From Gnetum montanum (taxonomy: Eukaryota; Streptophyta; Gnetopsida; Gnetales; Gnetaceae): 64,000 bases of DNA. This document shows, in pieces, positions 21,641-33,644 of this stretch. Made by a program: the position numbers and the translations under genes. The DNA is taken from NCBI GenBank assembly GCA_015680685.1, contig MNCI01035869.1, positions 189,937 to 253,936 on the forward strand, written 5' to 3'. The stretch's first letter is position 1; the number at the start of each line of letters is the position of its first letter. Below the pieces are notes generated by a model. That model was not told the origin of the DNA. It saw only the letters and a list, made by a program, of their open reading frames with translations, and did no database searches.

Positions 21641-24180
21641 TTCATAGGAATGTCCTCACCAACGAGGATTGAAGTCAACATCCTTACTAAGGATTCACTG
21701 TGAGTAGAGAAGGTCATCACTAGGTTGTACAAGATGAAGGAGATATTCTTTTACTTCATGGAGAGTGTCATTAAATCCATGGCATTAAGAAACCCAATGT
21801 CATTGTTTGTTGTTTTTTATTTTTATTACCTTTAACTTCCTCCATTTTTCCTAGGATTTAAACCTCATGCTTTAGCATTTGTGGTTTGGCTTCCTTTCCC
21901 TTCTCTTGTTGTTTACAATCCTTCCTAGGCTAACTAGTTGAAGCAATTTGAGCATTATAGCTCATGAGGATAGATAAAATATGTGTGGATTTTGGCAGGC
22001 CCACTTTCTTCCATGCCTTTAGTTTCTTATTATCTTTGGCCTTAAGCTTGGATGCAAATTTCTTGCATTTCTTGGTTAATGACTTCTTGTTATCAGGATG
22101 TGAAGAGGTTGTTACATTGGCCACCACAAGAGGACATTGGTTAACTTGGGTTGTAGGCTTAGTGGTAGTGGAAGGGGGCACTCTAATGATGAATGATTTC
22201 TTAGAAGGTGTAGGTGATGGTATTGTTACAACAAAAGAAGTCCTTGAACTTGACAAAGTTAAAGAGGCCCTTTCATCGTGAGAAGATACCTGAATCACAA
22301 ATAGCTCCCTAGTAGGCTTTAGGTCATTACTAATGTTGAATGCTAATATTGTATAAGGGTTGTTATTTGCATTCAACGAATTCTTGTATACTTGCATGTG
22401 TTGGTTCTGGGGTCTAACTAAGTTGAAAGCATCTAACACTAACTCTTCATTGTCTATCATCTTTTGCAATTCATTCTTTACAACTAGGTAGAAATCATTA
22501 TCATGACCGGTCAATTGATGATAGTGGTAAAATTAGTCTAGTTTAAAATATTTTGGCGCTGATGAATTGTCCTTGATTTCTACAATGGAATATTTAGCAA
22601 TCTTACCCAATCATTCATGCCTCTTACAGGCTACTTTGGTCATTTTTTTATTGGATATGGTCACTTTTGAGCAACTAGTCTAGAAGCTTAGTTGGTTTCA
22701 AGGGAGAATTTGTGTATTTGGATCGATCCTTTTTCTTGAAGTTAGGCCTAAATTAATTAGAGGTAGAGGCCCCTGATATTGAAGGTTGAGTAGTTGCAGT
22801 AGGGGCCTTTGATTGATTCATCTTTGGCCCCTACATAGTTTTTTCTTCTTTATCTATAGTGGCCATGGCTACATGGTTTTGCTTCCCTATATTCCTATCC
22901 TTTCTTATGTGCTAGTTCTTGTATGCTATGTAGGCTGGGTCACCACTAACTTTAGCAACATCCTCTATGTTCTTCATTTGGAAGAAAGCTTCACTAAGGG
23001 ATTGAGGATTTAAATTATAGAGTTTGAACTGGATAAAGTCATTGAACACCTTCTTGAAAATGGCCAAAATATGAGTTTTTGCTATGGGCTTACAAATCTC
23101 ATCGAGGATAACATTCCATCATTATATAAAATTCTAGATAATTTCAAGAGGCCCCTACTTGATTCTCATTGGTTGATCAAGGGTTATGTCAGGTTTTAAG
23201 TTATACTTGAAACAGTTAATGAATTGTGAGATCAAGTCCTTTAATGAGACAATAGATCCTCTAGGTAATGCACAATACCAATCCAAGAATTTCCCAATGA
23301 GGGACATAGGGAAGATGCACATAATAGTGTGAGGCAAAGCCTATAATAATAGGAAATCTAAACAAAAAGTAATTAGGTGTGCATTGGAATTACTCTCTCC
23401 ATTGTATTTGCTGAATTGGGGAATGAGAATGACTATAGGAAGAGTGATTTGAGGGACAATATGACTAATGGAATCATCCTGGTAGAAGTCCATTATTTTA
23501 ACTATTTGAGTGATAGAAGCTTTAAACTTATGTAGCTCTTTGGTAAGGTCTTGAATCATCTATAAGGCTTGATCCAAGCCTTAGGGTATTTTGATGGGTT
23601 GTGGGGTTTCACAGATGGCTATGGGAGGAATTGGAAGGCTTGAAACTGTGTGATGGGAAATGGCAATGATAAAAGAGGTTGGGTGATCATGGCAGTAGGG
23701 GGGTTGAACAATCAAAATCATGTCTTCATTGAGAATTAAGGGATAAAGAGGGCAAAGGGAGTATGAGAGGCTTACATAGTTTGAGCTTCCACTGAGGAGT
23801 CCACCAAGATGGAGAAGGGATGGGATGTGGTAAACACCATAGGTGATGGTAGTGTGAAGCAAGGTTATGTTGCAAAGGGCATTGATGAAAACAAGGAGGT
23901 AGGTTAAGACATAGGCTAATATTGATGTATGGCAATAATGGGTGGTGACCCAAACATGATGGGATAAATAGGAGGAGACGAAGATTAAGGAACTTGTCCT
24001 ACATATGACATGGGAGATAGAAAACTAGGAAGAGTTGTTTGGGGAGCCAATTATTAGAAGAGACTCCTAATAAAAGTGTTTGGTTCTTATTTAGCCTCAA
24101 ACTCATCTTGCTCCTCCTAATGTTCTTCTAAGCTAATCTCCTCACTCCACTCATCTACATCTATGAGTTGTGTTAGCATA
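21641..24180 (-). pseudogene. Gag of a Tat-like gypsy element
   Basis: Minus strand, N to C: a Pro/Ser-rich N-terminal region (24,170-23,580); HKFKASITQIVKIMDFYQDD; IPQFSKYNGESNSNAHLITF near 23,410-23,350; the gag core IGKFLDWYCALPRGSIVSLK then FINCFKYNL near 23,300-23,200; a Lys/Trp-rich linker; a degenerate knuckle YHYHQLTGHDNDFY near 22,530-22,490; and the continuation VVKNELQKMIDNEELVLDAF. The CxYHxxxGHxTxxC layout typical of Tat/Ogre gags has lost its cysteines. A long frame (22,514-21,930) encodes a Thr/Pro/Ser-rich and then Lys-rich linker to the protease. Frame breaks lie between 22,800 and 23,600. Confidence 0.78.
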
Positions 24181-26529
24181 TGAACATAGAAGTTAGTCAA
24201 AGGAATCTTAACATAAGGTGAGGGAATGTATTCTTTCCCATCTTGATGTACGATTTCAAATTAATGCTTGGCATCAAACTCAAAGCATGTTATGAAGAGA
24301 CTAGCCTATGTCTTAGCATAGAGGAAGTTTTAAAATTCCTCATTGATAAATGTGAATTTTGGATTCTTACCTTCTGCCTAAGTGATTGTCTTCACTTTAT
24401 GATTGTTAGATCCTTTGGGTCATAAATGCAAGCTGCATCTTACTTAGGGGCCATGTAGGTAAGGTTGTGAGGTAGTATGGTGGAACTATGAAAAGGCATT
24501 AATTAAGTATTTAACTAGGTTGTAAATCAAAAGTCTTAGTAAATGAGACTACTTAGCGTATAAGAGATCTAGTCTATAAAATATGGTAAAAAATTGCAAT
24601 TGCAAGAGCAATGCAGGTGGCAATGGTAGCATTGTACACTACATTGGTAAAAATTATTTAATTAATTTTTAAATTTTTTATATGCCTTTTAATACAAGGA
24701 ATAGTAAACATGTTGTAGATTGTTATTGGAAAAATTTAATGTAAAAAGGTCTAAGATAGATTGTCAATTATACATAAGGTTTAGATGACCACCCAACCAC
24801 AACCTACAATGCAGAAAACACATTGGACTTTGGGAGAAGCCCAAAAGGAATTTTTTAAAAAATTACAAGTCAAATAATGGATCATGCTCTAGCCTTTGGA
24901 AAATCACAAAGGAAAATTTTTTAAAAAATTAATAGTGTAGTTTTTCATAATTTTTTGACACTAGGTTTTGAAATGTCTAGCAGTTGACGTAAAAATAGTA
25001 GATGGTCCAAACCTATTGTAGCCTATACACTAGGTTCTAAGAAGTCTAGCAATAACTAACAAACATTCAAGTCTATAAAAATAGGCTATAATTGTACATT
25101 GCATTTTGGGGAAATCCCAAAACAAATTTTCGATGTCAAATGAGGCCAAACAAGCTGTAGAGCAGTGTTGGTTTTGGAAAATCAACACAAAATTGTGGAG
25201 TACCAAGGCTGTGTTGGCTTTCAAAAGAAACCTAAAGTAAAATTTGAAGGTTTTTAAACATAGGTAAGCAATGGAAAAAATGGATTTTTGGGAAAAGGTA
25301 GAGCAGTTTTGGGTGAAGAATTTGGGTAGAGGCCCTCCTTCTAGCATTAGAAACTACAATGCTTAAAAAATTCAATGCTGGAAGGTTGAAAGTTTCAACA
25401 CGATACCATTTAACTTTGGATCCATGGACCTCAAGAAAAGGATCTAAAGCACCTTGGATGATCTTGCTAATCATCCAAGGACTTATGATCTATTACCAAT
25501 CTGAATCAAATAAAATTACAAATGCAAATCTAAGTGTTGACAAACATAGAATAAATTTATAATAAAAAAATGAAACTGAATACTTTTATTAAAATAATAA
25601 AAGGTCCATAGAAAAAAAGTTTGAAAAATATAAAATTTTAAGCTTTAATGCACAAAGAGCCAAAGGGAGAATGCTTGGAACTTGATATAGCTAGCAAGAT
25701 ATGCTTTGTAGTTAGCTCTACTTTCAATGGTTTTATATATTCTACACCTCAAACTTGTCATTGCTTTCTCTATCACTGGGATCTGTGCTAGGGTTGAAAG
25801 AATGGCTATGGACTCTTGGTAGATCTGTAATATCTAAAATTTTTAATGTTCATATTGAATGAAAATTGCCAAACAAAAAATGTCCTTACAATGAGGTTAA
25901 CTCTGGTTTAAAAAGGCCATTAGGCACCTGATTCATTGCTATAAACTTTTCCATAATTGCGAATAGACTACTAAAATTTTTTGGCATGTATAGGGCATCT
26001 CTTGGTAGCTTATTAGGAAATTTTGATAGTTTTATGTTTTTCTGCTCTACCTCCATATGTTGCCTAGTGTATAAACTCAAAACCCAAATTTTATGTGTTG
26101 TCTTTGTAGTTTGCTTAGTGTACAAAATTTTCATGGCCAGTGTATAGGTTGAGAAATGCCAAATTTGATGGCATGCAAGGCATTTCAACCCTTCTAAGCT
26201 TGGGTACATGAAATCTATAGTTTTTCCCACTTGGAAGATGAGGCATTCATAGCTTATGAAGTATTTTTTAGCCTCCATAAGCTAGGATGTATGAGATCTA
26301 TGGTGTATAAGCTAAAAATCTCATATTTTATGTTAAAATACTATCTCAAATCCTAGTGATAAAGGTTACAATGCTAGATTTTGGAAAAAATAAGGCAATT
26401 ATGTCTACATTATTTTTCCACCAAATTACAAATAATTTTGATTATAGGCTACCACATGAATTTTCTTTGGGATGTTTCACTTCTCTCATTTTTAATTTAT
26501 CATATTCACTTTGCAACAATAAAAGTTTT
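24181..26529. other. Unassigned region between gag and copia fragment
   Basis: No recognised gene. From 24,780 to 25,300 small imperfect hairpins of the kind TTTGGGAGAAGCCCAAA recur at irregular spacing. Strings such as GCCTATACACTAGG (25,019) and GTGTATAAACTCAAAACCC (26,070) faintly recall the core of the 190-bp array at 13 kb, so this may be a related LTR or leader; that is speculative. A minus-strand frame of 130 codons at 25,886-26,278 contains several Cys and His residues but resembles no family that I know. Confidence 0.3.
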
Positions 26530-26531
26530 GA

Positions 26532-26876
26532 TTATTTTACAATTGATGTACCTTCATAGGTTGCTTCTAACATTTCCCAAATTTCTTTAGTGGTCTTACA
26601 TCTAGCTGCATTGTTAAATTCATATTTTCTTAAAGTACAATAAAGACAATTCTTTGCTTTAGAATCAAACATGAACTTATCTCTTTCATATTGCATCCAT
26701 TTGCTTTTTGCCTTGGTAGCTGGTGTTTTGCTATCTATGGGAAGAGTGTAATCTTTGAGAATAGATTCCCAGACTTCAAACTCCATGGATTTAAAGAATC
26801 CTTGCATTTTTACTTTCCAATACTCAAAGTTGATTCCATTGAACATTGGTGGCTTGATGTAGGATGTCCCTTCCAT
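26532..26876 (-). pseudogene. Ty1/copia Gag N-terminal fragment
   Basis: Minus strand, open from its own ATG for 114 codons: PPMFNGINFEYWKVKMQGFF, then a helical segment ending EIWEMLEATYEGTSIVK. This is the UBN2 / copia-type gag N-terminal domain, with the F-x-G-x-N-Y-x-x-W-x-x-x-M signature. The family normally continues KESKIN...; here the similarity stops abruptly at 26,530, so the element is truncated. The primer site and LTR lie directly upstream in the expected order. Confidence 0.85.
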
Positions 26877-26918
26877 TGTTCACTCTTGAGATGTTAAGCT
26901 CCAAACCTGAGAGTACTA

Positions 26919-26931
26919 GACTTTGATACCA
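26919..26931 (-). promoter_or_regulatory. Primer-binding site, initiator tRNA-Met type
   Basis: The minus strand reads TGGTATCAAAGTC just inside the LTR edge, against the usual TGGTATCAGAGC of copia elements. Confidence 0.85.
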
Positions 26932-26933
26932 CT

Positions 26934-27995
26934 TGAGGATTAAGAACTTAGAAGGGGGGTTGAATAAGTTCCCTAAAAGCCACACATAATTTTTGCATCA
27001 TTTCCCAACTTGGGTACCTCCACACTCAGAGGGTAGAATCCTTGCAGACCTCTATATTTTATTGCTTAGGAAAATGTTTTTTAGAGGACATCATAACCTT
27101 TACAAAGTTTTGAGCTCTGTATGGAGTGTTTTCTTGTTGAAAAAACACTCAATCCTGCAGGTCCCAATAAGCTTTAAAATGTAGTTTCAAGGATCCCACA
27201 ACCATTACAAAATGTGAGCTCTACATTGAAGTGTTTCATCACTATGAAACCACTCAATCCTGCAAGATACTGACAAGCTCACAAGATTTCTTCTCACAAG
27301 GAGCACAAAAACCCCGTAGGGTTATAAAGAAAGAAGAAGAATCAAGGAGAGAATTTAACTCAATTACAAATTTCTTACAATGAAGTTCTCAATTCATGCA
27401 ACAAATTATAAGTGATAGCAACAATGAAGAACAAATATAATTCAGTTGATAAAGAAAATAAATGATATTCAATGAATAGTGTTTTTTACATTTCCCAAGA
27501 ATTCCACTTTGACTTATACCCTTTGAATTTTTTAAAATTCCTTAGAATTCATGCAATAGCTATGAAACAGCTAGTGTGGATGTCTAATTCAAAGTTGAGA
27601 TGTCTAACTAAAATCACTTTCAATTTTGGAAAGATGTCTACTTGAAAATTGAGATGTCTACCTTGAGATGCCTAGTCCAAGATGTCTCTGCTATGAGTGA
27701 GACGTATGTTGTCAATTAGAGATGTCTAGCATGCAAGTCTACTTTGAATCATGGAGCATTTCTCTATCATTTTGGCATCTTAATAGTCCTTGGAACATCT
27801 TCATTTGAGTCATAGGCTCTGTTTGCATCCTAGCTCTCATCTTGCCATTCCAACTCTCATTCATCTTAGCTTCATTCTCATTCAAGCTCAGTTCTTCTTT
27901 TGAAGTCTTATCTCAACTTGTTCCTTCTTGGCTCTGCAAGACTACAAACACATTCCCCATTTTCTCTAAGGTTTTGACATACCAAAAGATCATCA
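26934..27995 (-). repeat. 5' LTR of truncated copia element
   Basis: About 1,062 bp. On the minus strand it begins TGATGATCTTTTGGTATG and ends AATCCTCA, next to the primer site. It contains the AGAAGGGGGGTTGAATAAG string common near the end of this copia LTR type, and several AGATGTCT repeats at 27,570-27,740. Its outer edge interrupts a gypsy RT reading frame exactly, which fixes the boundary at 27,995/27,996. No partner LTR was found. Confidence 0.82.
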
Positions 27996-28780
27996 ATGCC
28001 CTTCCTAGAGATGACATGACCTAGAACTACCCCTTTTGTAACCATAATATGGCTTTTTTTCCAACTTAACTTTAGATTTCGTTGGATGCGTATTTCTAAT
28101 ACTAATTCTAACCTATCTAGGTTTTGATCAAAGGAATTTCCAATAATGAAAATTCATCCATAAAAAGCTCAACAAATTCTTCAAGCATATTAGTGAATAT
28201 TAAGATTATGGATCTTTGAAAGATGGCTAGATAATTACATAACCCAAATGACATTTTTCTAAATACAAATGTACCAAAAAGAATGTGAATGTAGTTTTAT
28301 GTTGATCTTCAATGGCTATGGATATTTGGTTATAACCACTGAATCCATCTAGGAAACAATAATATTGATGTCCTTGTAAATGTTTAAGAATTTAATCAAT
28401 GTATGGTAATGGGAAGTAAACTTTTCTTGTATATTGATTTAACTTTTTAAATTCATGCATACTTGTCATTTGTCATTTTTCATAGGTACCACAGTTATAG
28501 GACAAATATATTTACAATTCAAGATGGGATAAATTATCCCTTCTTTTCATAGTTTAGTGATTTTTTCTTTCATAATTTGTTTCAATATAGAGTTAATTCT
28601 TCTAGGAGGTATTCATATTGATTTAGATCCATCATCTAAGTAGATATGATGTTGACATATGTTTAGAGATATTTTTTCCTTCAAATCTTCATAAGTCCAA
28701 GCAAATGCATCCATTTTCCTTATTAATGCATCTATTAGCTTATCCTCTTGTTCGATTTTTAATTCAGAATTTATAATTAA
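27996..28780 (-). pseudogene. Ty3/gypsy (Athila/Tat type) reverse transcriptase
   Basis: Minus strand: AFAWTYEDL near 28,710; ICQHHIYLDDGSKS; RRINSILKQIMKEKI; EGIIYPIL (the G-I-I-Y-P-I motif) near 28,540; GHQYYCFLDGFSGYNQISIA near 28,370-28,310; then, with frame changes, EEFVELFMDEFSL-like sequence at the catalytic loop, KKSHIMVTKG and VLGHVISRKGI near 28,000. It is interrupted there by the copia LTR. Several stops are present. It belongs to the same element as the protease and gag to its right, whose 5' LTR is at 32,523-33,636. Confidence 0.82.
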
Positions 28781-28808
28781 AGGTTTATGCTTAGCTAAAA
28801 TGATGTAT

Positions 28809-29527
28809 TTAAGTGTGGCTAGTAGTTTGTTTAAGTTTTATTGCACTTTCTTGTAAGGGGTTTTCCAATGTTAATATGTTAGATCCAAAATATAATGATT
28901 GATGATCTTTTTCATTAATATGGACTTTCTGTTGATTGTTAAGAACCTTTGGTTCTTCATCCTTAGCTAACATCACCGAGGCCATTTTGTAAATCATTTT
29001 TACTTTTTGACATCTTTCTAAAACATTCTTTTTAAGGTTAAAAATGTTTAGGTTAAATGTCATATTAGCGAAGGATGGTTACAATAATCTTGAACGACAA
29101 TCAATTATGGTATTAGCAATGGCTAACCAAGGTCTTCTTAGGATAACAACAAAACAATCTAAATCATGAACCTCTAGTATGACAAAATTAGTAAGATATA
29201 ATTCATCCTCAACTTTAATTATAATGTCTTTCACTATTCGTAAGGGTGATGTTATACCATCTACCAAAGATATAGTCATGTTGGTATCCTTGATGTCTAA
29301 AATACATAGTTGTTAAGCTAACTTAAATGACATGATGTTTATACTTTTCCTTAAGTCTATTAGTGCATTCTGAATGTATCTAGACTTAATGGTACTGGGG
29401 ATGGTTCAAGTTCCAAGGTCCTTGTACTTTGATAGTAGCCTCTTTTGAATAGGATTTATTATATAATGCACTAAGTATACTTCTTATGGGATCTTTATCT
29501 TTCTCCTTTTGGTGCATAAAGTTTTAA
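28809..29527 (-). pseudogene. Gypsy protease and gag-protease linker
   Basis: Minus strand, from the solo LTR leftwards: YLKTLCTKRRKIKIP, KYKDLGT*TIPSTIK, ALIDLRKSINIM (the catalytic DLGAS region, now DLRKS), then MTISLVDGITSPLRIVKDII, LTNFVILEVHDLDCFVVILR, RRPWLAIANTIIDC (ILGRPFLATA motif) and an NLNIFNL tail. Loss of the Gly after the catalytic Asp and several stops make it inactive. The frame runs into the linker HLNIPLYQEIQSTSLYAKYL on the other side of the solo LTR. Confidence 0.8.
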
Positions 29528-29532
29528 GATAC

Positions 29533-30381
29533 TGATGAGCAGCAAGTAGTCCCTACTCCCAACCATATGAATCACAAGTGTTACACTAGTGATTCGGTTG
29601 AATTCCATGGACCTTAGCTCTTCAAATGCCCATAGCAAAGATAGTGACCTACAGACATGATCATTATCTTCTTGGCTTCACTTGTGTCAGTGCAAGTGTA
29701 TGGTTAAGTAAGAGCCAAGGTACATGATTTGTATTAATTTTTATATTTTACTCTAATTATCTTAAGTGTTAGTAAACTAATTAATTGGATATTAATTTAA
29801 GTAACTATCTAGTACTTTAGTCTATTTCCTAACATAAGTATCTAGGCCCACCTTCTGTAAACATCCTGAACTCACTACAACGCTACTAGGTTACCAAGTG
29901 TTAAGCTACTAGGTGTACCAAGTGATAACACTGCTAGGATTACCAAGCATCAATGGTATGCTCAAGGTGGTCGTACTTATGTGTATTAATTAAACACATT
30001 GATTAATTAATAACATGAATATAAAGTGCATGAATAGTAAAGTGCATAAAAGTAAACATTAAGCTATTTCAAGTGCTACAAGGTATTTTAAGAATCTCAT
30101 CTTTATTGCTGTCACATCAATGTGTATATGTACATTGGTGCTCAAATAAGGATTTGTACAATCCTTGAAATCCTATTGTAGGTACTAAGAAAATATTCTA
30201 ACTATTACAAAAAGAAATTGCAAGAACTTTGTTATGCTATTGATTCAATGGTTCTAAAAATATGGTGGGTACATGCATTTATATAGGCAAACATAGACAC
30301 TATGTCAACGCATCAACTTATGTGTTGATGGGATGCATCAACACATGTCCATTGATGCAACCCAAACTTTATAATTCATCA
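29533..30381 (-). repeat. Solo LTR (TGATGAG family) in a gypsy gag-protease gene
   Basis: 849 bp, TGATGAG...TTCATCA, flanked by GATAC (29,528-29,532) and AATAC (30,382-30,386), an imperfect 5-bp target duplication. On the minus strand the TATA is CCTATATAAATG at complement 30,275-30,286. Upstream of it lie inverted repeats with CATCAAC/GTTGATG arms (30,308-30,358). No internal region remains, so it arose by LTR-LTR recombination. Confidence 0.88.
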
Positions 30382-30386
30382 AATAC

Positions 30387-31620
30387 TTAGCATAAAGAGA
30401 AGTGCTTTGGATTTCTTGATATAAGGGAATGTTGAGGTGTATATCCTTAAAAGATCTTTCTAGATGGTCCTCCTGATGTAGTTTCTTAGCCAACCTATTA
30501 GGGTATAGTGTTAGTATGACCCATGCCTTCTTTGATGGAAGTTTAGGAGGTATTAATGATGATGAGGTAGAAGTGGATGATGATGATGATGTTAAAGGTG
30601 TGTTCACTCTATGTTCTTGATCATCATCATCATCTTTGTTATGTTCATCATCATTCTCTTGTGTCTTTGGATAAGTAATGATTTATGTTCATCATCATTC
30701 TCTTGTGTCTTTGCACTTTCACATCCCTACCAGGGGAATAAACTAAAGCTCCTTGTGAAATGTTGGTTGTTCTTTGATTTAATAATTCACCTATAGTTGC
30801 ACTTGGTCTTAGAGAAAGTTGATTTCCCTAGTAATAAAAAAGTATGGAATTTGGTTGGATGTAAAGGGTTGTGTGCTAGATGTTGAGGGTGCAAATATTA
30901 AAGTGTTCAAAGGAATTCCTACACCTAGACCACCTACCCATGTTTGAATTAGATGACTAAATTCAATTTCCATTGTCGAAGTTAAAAATGACATTGAGAA
31001 GAAAGGTCCCAAATATATATTAACTTGTGTGCTAGTCATATTGGTAAATGGAACTTATTTTCCTATAGGCTTCGCATTAATATTTGATGAAAAATCCTAA
31101 GACACTTGGCTTTTCCCATCATTTGATTCTACGTGAGGTGTCTCAAAGTGGGATTCCATTGGCTTAAAGAGAGGATTACCAAAGGGCACTAAATTGCACC
31201 ACTCTAATTTTGTGGACTCTTCTTCTTTTTGAAAAGTTTATAATCTATTGAATGGAAACTTTATTTTAAATTTTTCTTTACTATTTTGACTTGTTTGTGG
31301 TTTCTTTTGTTTATGTTTGTCTGAAGTAGGGGATTCTAAAGGATTTTTTTCTTATAATTTTTTAAATCTCCACCTCTCAAAGAGATGGAGTTGTCTACAA
31401 TATCCCTCTTATATCTACTAGTAAGTGTTCTTCTCGATTGGATTCTCATAGGTCTTGGTATTTCTTTATTTTGTGTATGTTTAGTTCTAATTAATCATTA
31501 TATAATTAACATACAAATGATGAAAAAGATTAAAGTAAAAAATAATCCTAAGGTCCATACCCCACATTTATTGCAATAGAAATTGAAAGAAAACTAGAGA
31601 TTTTCACAGTTATTATACAT
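30387..31620 (-). pseudogene. Gypsy gag remnant upstream of solo LTR
   Basis: The minus-strand end of gag and linker. A Ser/Thr-rich run is followed by PPKLPSKKAWVILTLYP and HLNIPLYQEIQSTSLYAKYL near 30,450-30,390, a conserved HINIPF...MPxYAKFLK-type linker of Athila/Tat elements. The upstream part to about 31,600 is more diverged. Within it, a 30-bp string (TTATGTTCATCATCATTCTC and following) is directly repeated at 30,639 and 30,683. Confidence 0.65.
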
Positions 31621-31889
31621 GTTCCTAATTGATTCTTTTTCAAAAGCATGTAAATAAATAATTTAAATATAATAAAATAATTAAAATATCAAACCTTAGA
31701 TTTTGATAGATTTCAAAGAAAATGATTTTTCCTTCACTTTTCCTTGAATCATGAAATCTATTCTATGGTTTAGGGTACTTTTATGGATCTTTCAAATTTC
31801 TCTTAATGATGTCTCCTCTATTATAAACTTGGAAATGTGAATCTCTTTGCATGTTTCCTTATCCCATGCAAGAGATATTTCATCTAACA

Positions 31890-32240
31890 TTTCTCTAAAT
31901 CTAAAATTATAAATCTTGCATTTGAAAGAAAAAAATTCACCCTAAGATATTTATATTTAAACTTGTATATTTAAAATTTTCAAATCAACCTTTCTAAATC
32001 TAGATTTTCATATCTAAACTTAAAGATCAGAATTTTTAAATTTGATTTTTCAAATCTGAAATTTTGAATCCAAAATTTCCAAATTTAAGTATTTAAATCT
32101 GATTTCTCAAATCTAATGTATCAAATCTAATTTTTCAAATTTAAAACTTCAAGATCTGAATCTAAAATTTTCAGATCTAAATTTTTAGATTTGATTTCCC
32201 AAATCTAAAATTTTTAGATTTGATTTTTTTAAAGAAAAAT
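31890..32240. repeat. AAATCT/AGATTT short-period repeat
   Basis: Many degenerate copies of strings such as TTTCAAATCTAAAATTT and their inverses at roughly 15-20 bp spacing. It is low-complexity, strand-symmetric sequence in the leader between primer site and gag. Confidence 0.8.
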
Positions 32241-32370
32241 TAGAAAATTACAAGAAGAAATTAAACAAAAAAATAGAAGTAGAATAAAGAAAAATCTACT
32301 CTACTAACCTTCAAGAAAAATCCAATCAAGTTATTCTAAAAATCAAACTATTCTAGGAAATTAAAAATAA

Positions 32371-32506
32371 GAAAAGAAAAAGAAAATCATGTAAGAGTAA
32401 ACCATTATTCTAATTAGTTGAATGCCACTTAATTATAAGAAAAGAAAAAGAAAATCATGTAAGAGTAAACCACTATTCTAAGTAGTTGAATGCCACTTAC
32501 TTATCC
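32371..32506. repeat. 68-bp tandem duplication next to primer site
   Basis: Two copies of a 68-bp unit starting GAAAAGAAAAAGAAAATCAT at 32,371 and 32,439, nearly identical. The second copy abuts the primer-binding site. Confidence 0.9.
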
Positions 32507-32522
32507 TGTAACAATGCCAAAA
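32502..32522 (-). promoter_or_regulatory. Degenerate primer-binding site, tRNA-Asp type
   Basis: The minus strand reads TTTTGGCATTGTTACAGGAT at the LTR edge. It aligns to TGGCGCCGTTGCCGGGGA mostly by transitions, as expected for an old copy. Confidence 0.65.
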
Positions 32523-33636
32523 TGATAAGCTTTTTTACAATTGATTTTTTTATGTTGTTGGTTCATCATCTCATCTATGACTCACTTGAATGTCATACTC
32601 CTCAAGGTAAGCCTAGGTTTTTTTAAGTACCAAAAAGTAATGGAGAACTCAAGAGTTTATTGCATCTTCCCTTGACATTCCAACTTCTCCCTCAATGAAT
32701 ATCTATCACATATAGATTGCTAGTATATTCGAGTACATTATTGCTTTCTAACATAAAGCAAAGATATGCAAAGGACTCCAACTTCTCTTTCACTAAAATG
32801 AAATAATATTTGTACAAAATTTACATCCTTGAATCATACAAAGATAATGAGAAAAGGTTGGTACATGGATGAAACCCCTTACCTCACTCTAGTATTGAGA
32901 AAGAATTCCCAACTCCACTCATACACATGAAATGAGAACAATAATACAAGAATAGAAAGAGAAATGGAAAAACTCAACAATGTCCTTAAGGGAATGAGCA
33001 ATGGGACAATAGGAAAGCATAGATCTCAAAATACCCTCCTCAAGTATTAGGGAGAATAAGGCATAACACCTTAATTTATACAAATTTAGGTTACGTTTAA
33101 TGGAGAGATAAGGATCATCAATGGACCTTAAAAGTATTTATCTACTAGGTAGGTGGCTTCGTAATCTTCACCTACTGGGTAGGTGGATTTCAAGTCTTCA
33201 CCTATAAGGTAGGTGTTTCAAAGTCTTTACCTAGTAGATAGATGGCTCCCAAGGTATCCTTGTTGAATTTCCCCAAACTTCACGTGCTAATGATAGGTAT
33301 AGACCATTTCTTCCTGTATGTTGTATTTAACAAGTGCTCTTCATGGCCAACTTTGACCATTCATAACTTTCATGTTTGGAATCCATTTTACATAAAATAG
33401 TGGTTAAAATTAGTTAATTCAAACATTTCAAACAAGATGATGTGGTTAAAGTTTTTACCTGAGATCATTTAATTCCTATTACTAATCCTACAAAATGAGA
33501 TATGCCAACATATTATTAATGAGATAGAACATAATATAGATGATAATAATTGACTAAAATATACTTAGTAGTCATCTAACATAAAGTAAAATAAACATTA
33601 TTTATTAAGAAATATTACTACTTAAGGTGCTCATCA
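32523..33636 (-). repeat. 5' LTR of the gypsy element at 28-32.5 kb
   Basis: About 1,114 bp, TGATAAGC...GCTCATCA, inverted ends matching except for one transition. A TATA-like GTATAAATTAA lies at complement 33,071-33,081. Between it and the LTR tip are four units of about 29 bp at 33,140-33,254, three of them built on the palindrome CACCTACT(A/G)GGTAGGTG. The arrangement equals that of the TGATGAG LTRs although the sequence differs. Confidence 0.75.
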
Positions 33637-33644
33637 GGAGTTAT

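Noticed and set aside
25886-26278. 130-codon minus-strand frame with Cys and His residues
   Set aside because: No family signature, AT-rich composition typical of chance frames, and no supporting context; mentioned only within the regional note.
30560-30670. Serine-rich / GAT-repeat stretch as possible microsatellite gene
   Set aside because: Part of a decayed gag with a local direct repeat; no separate gene.
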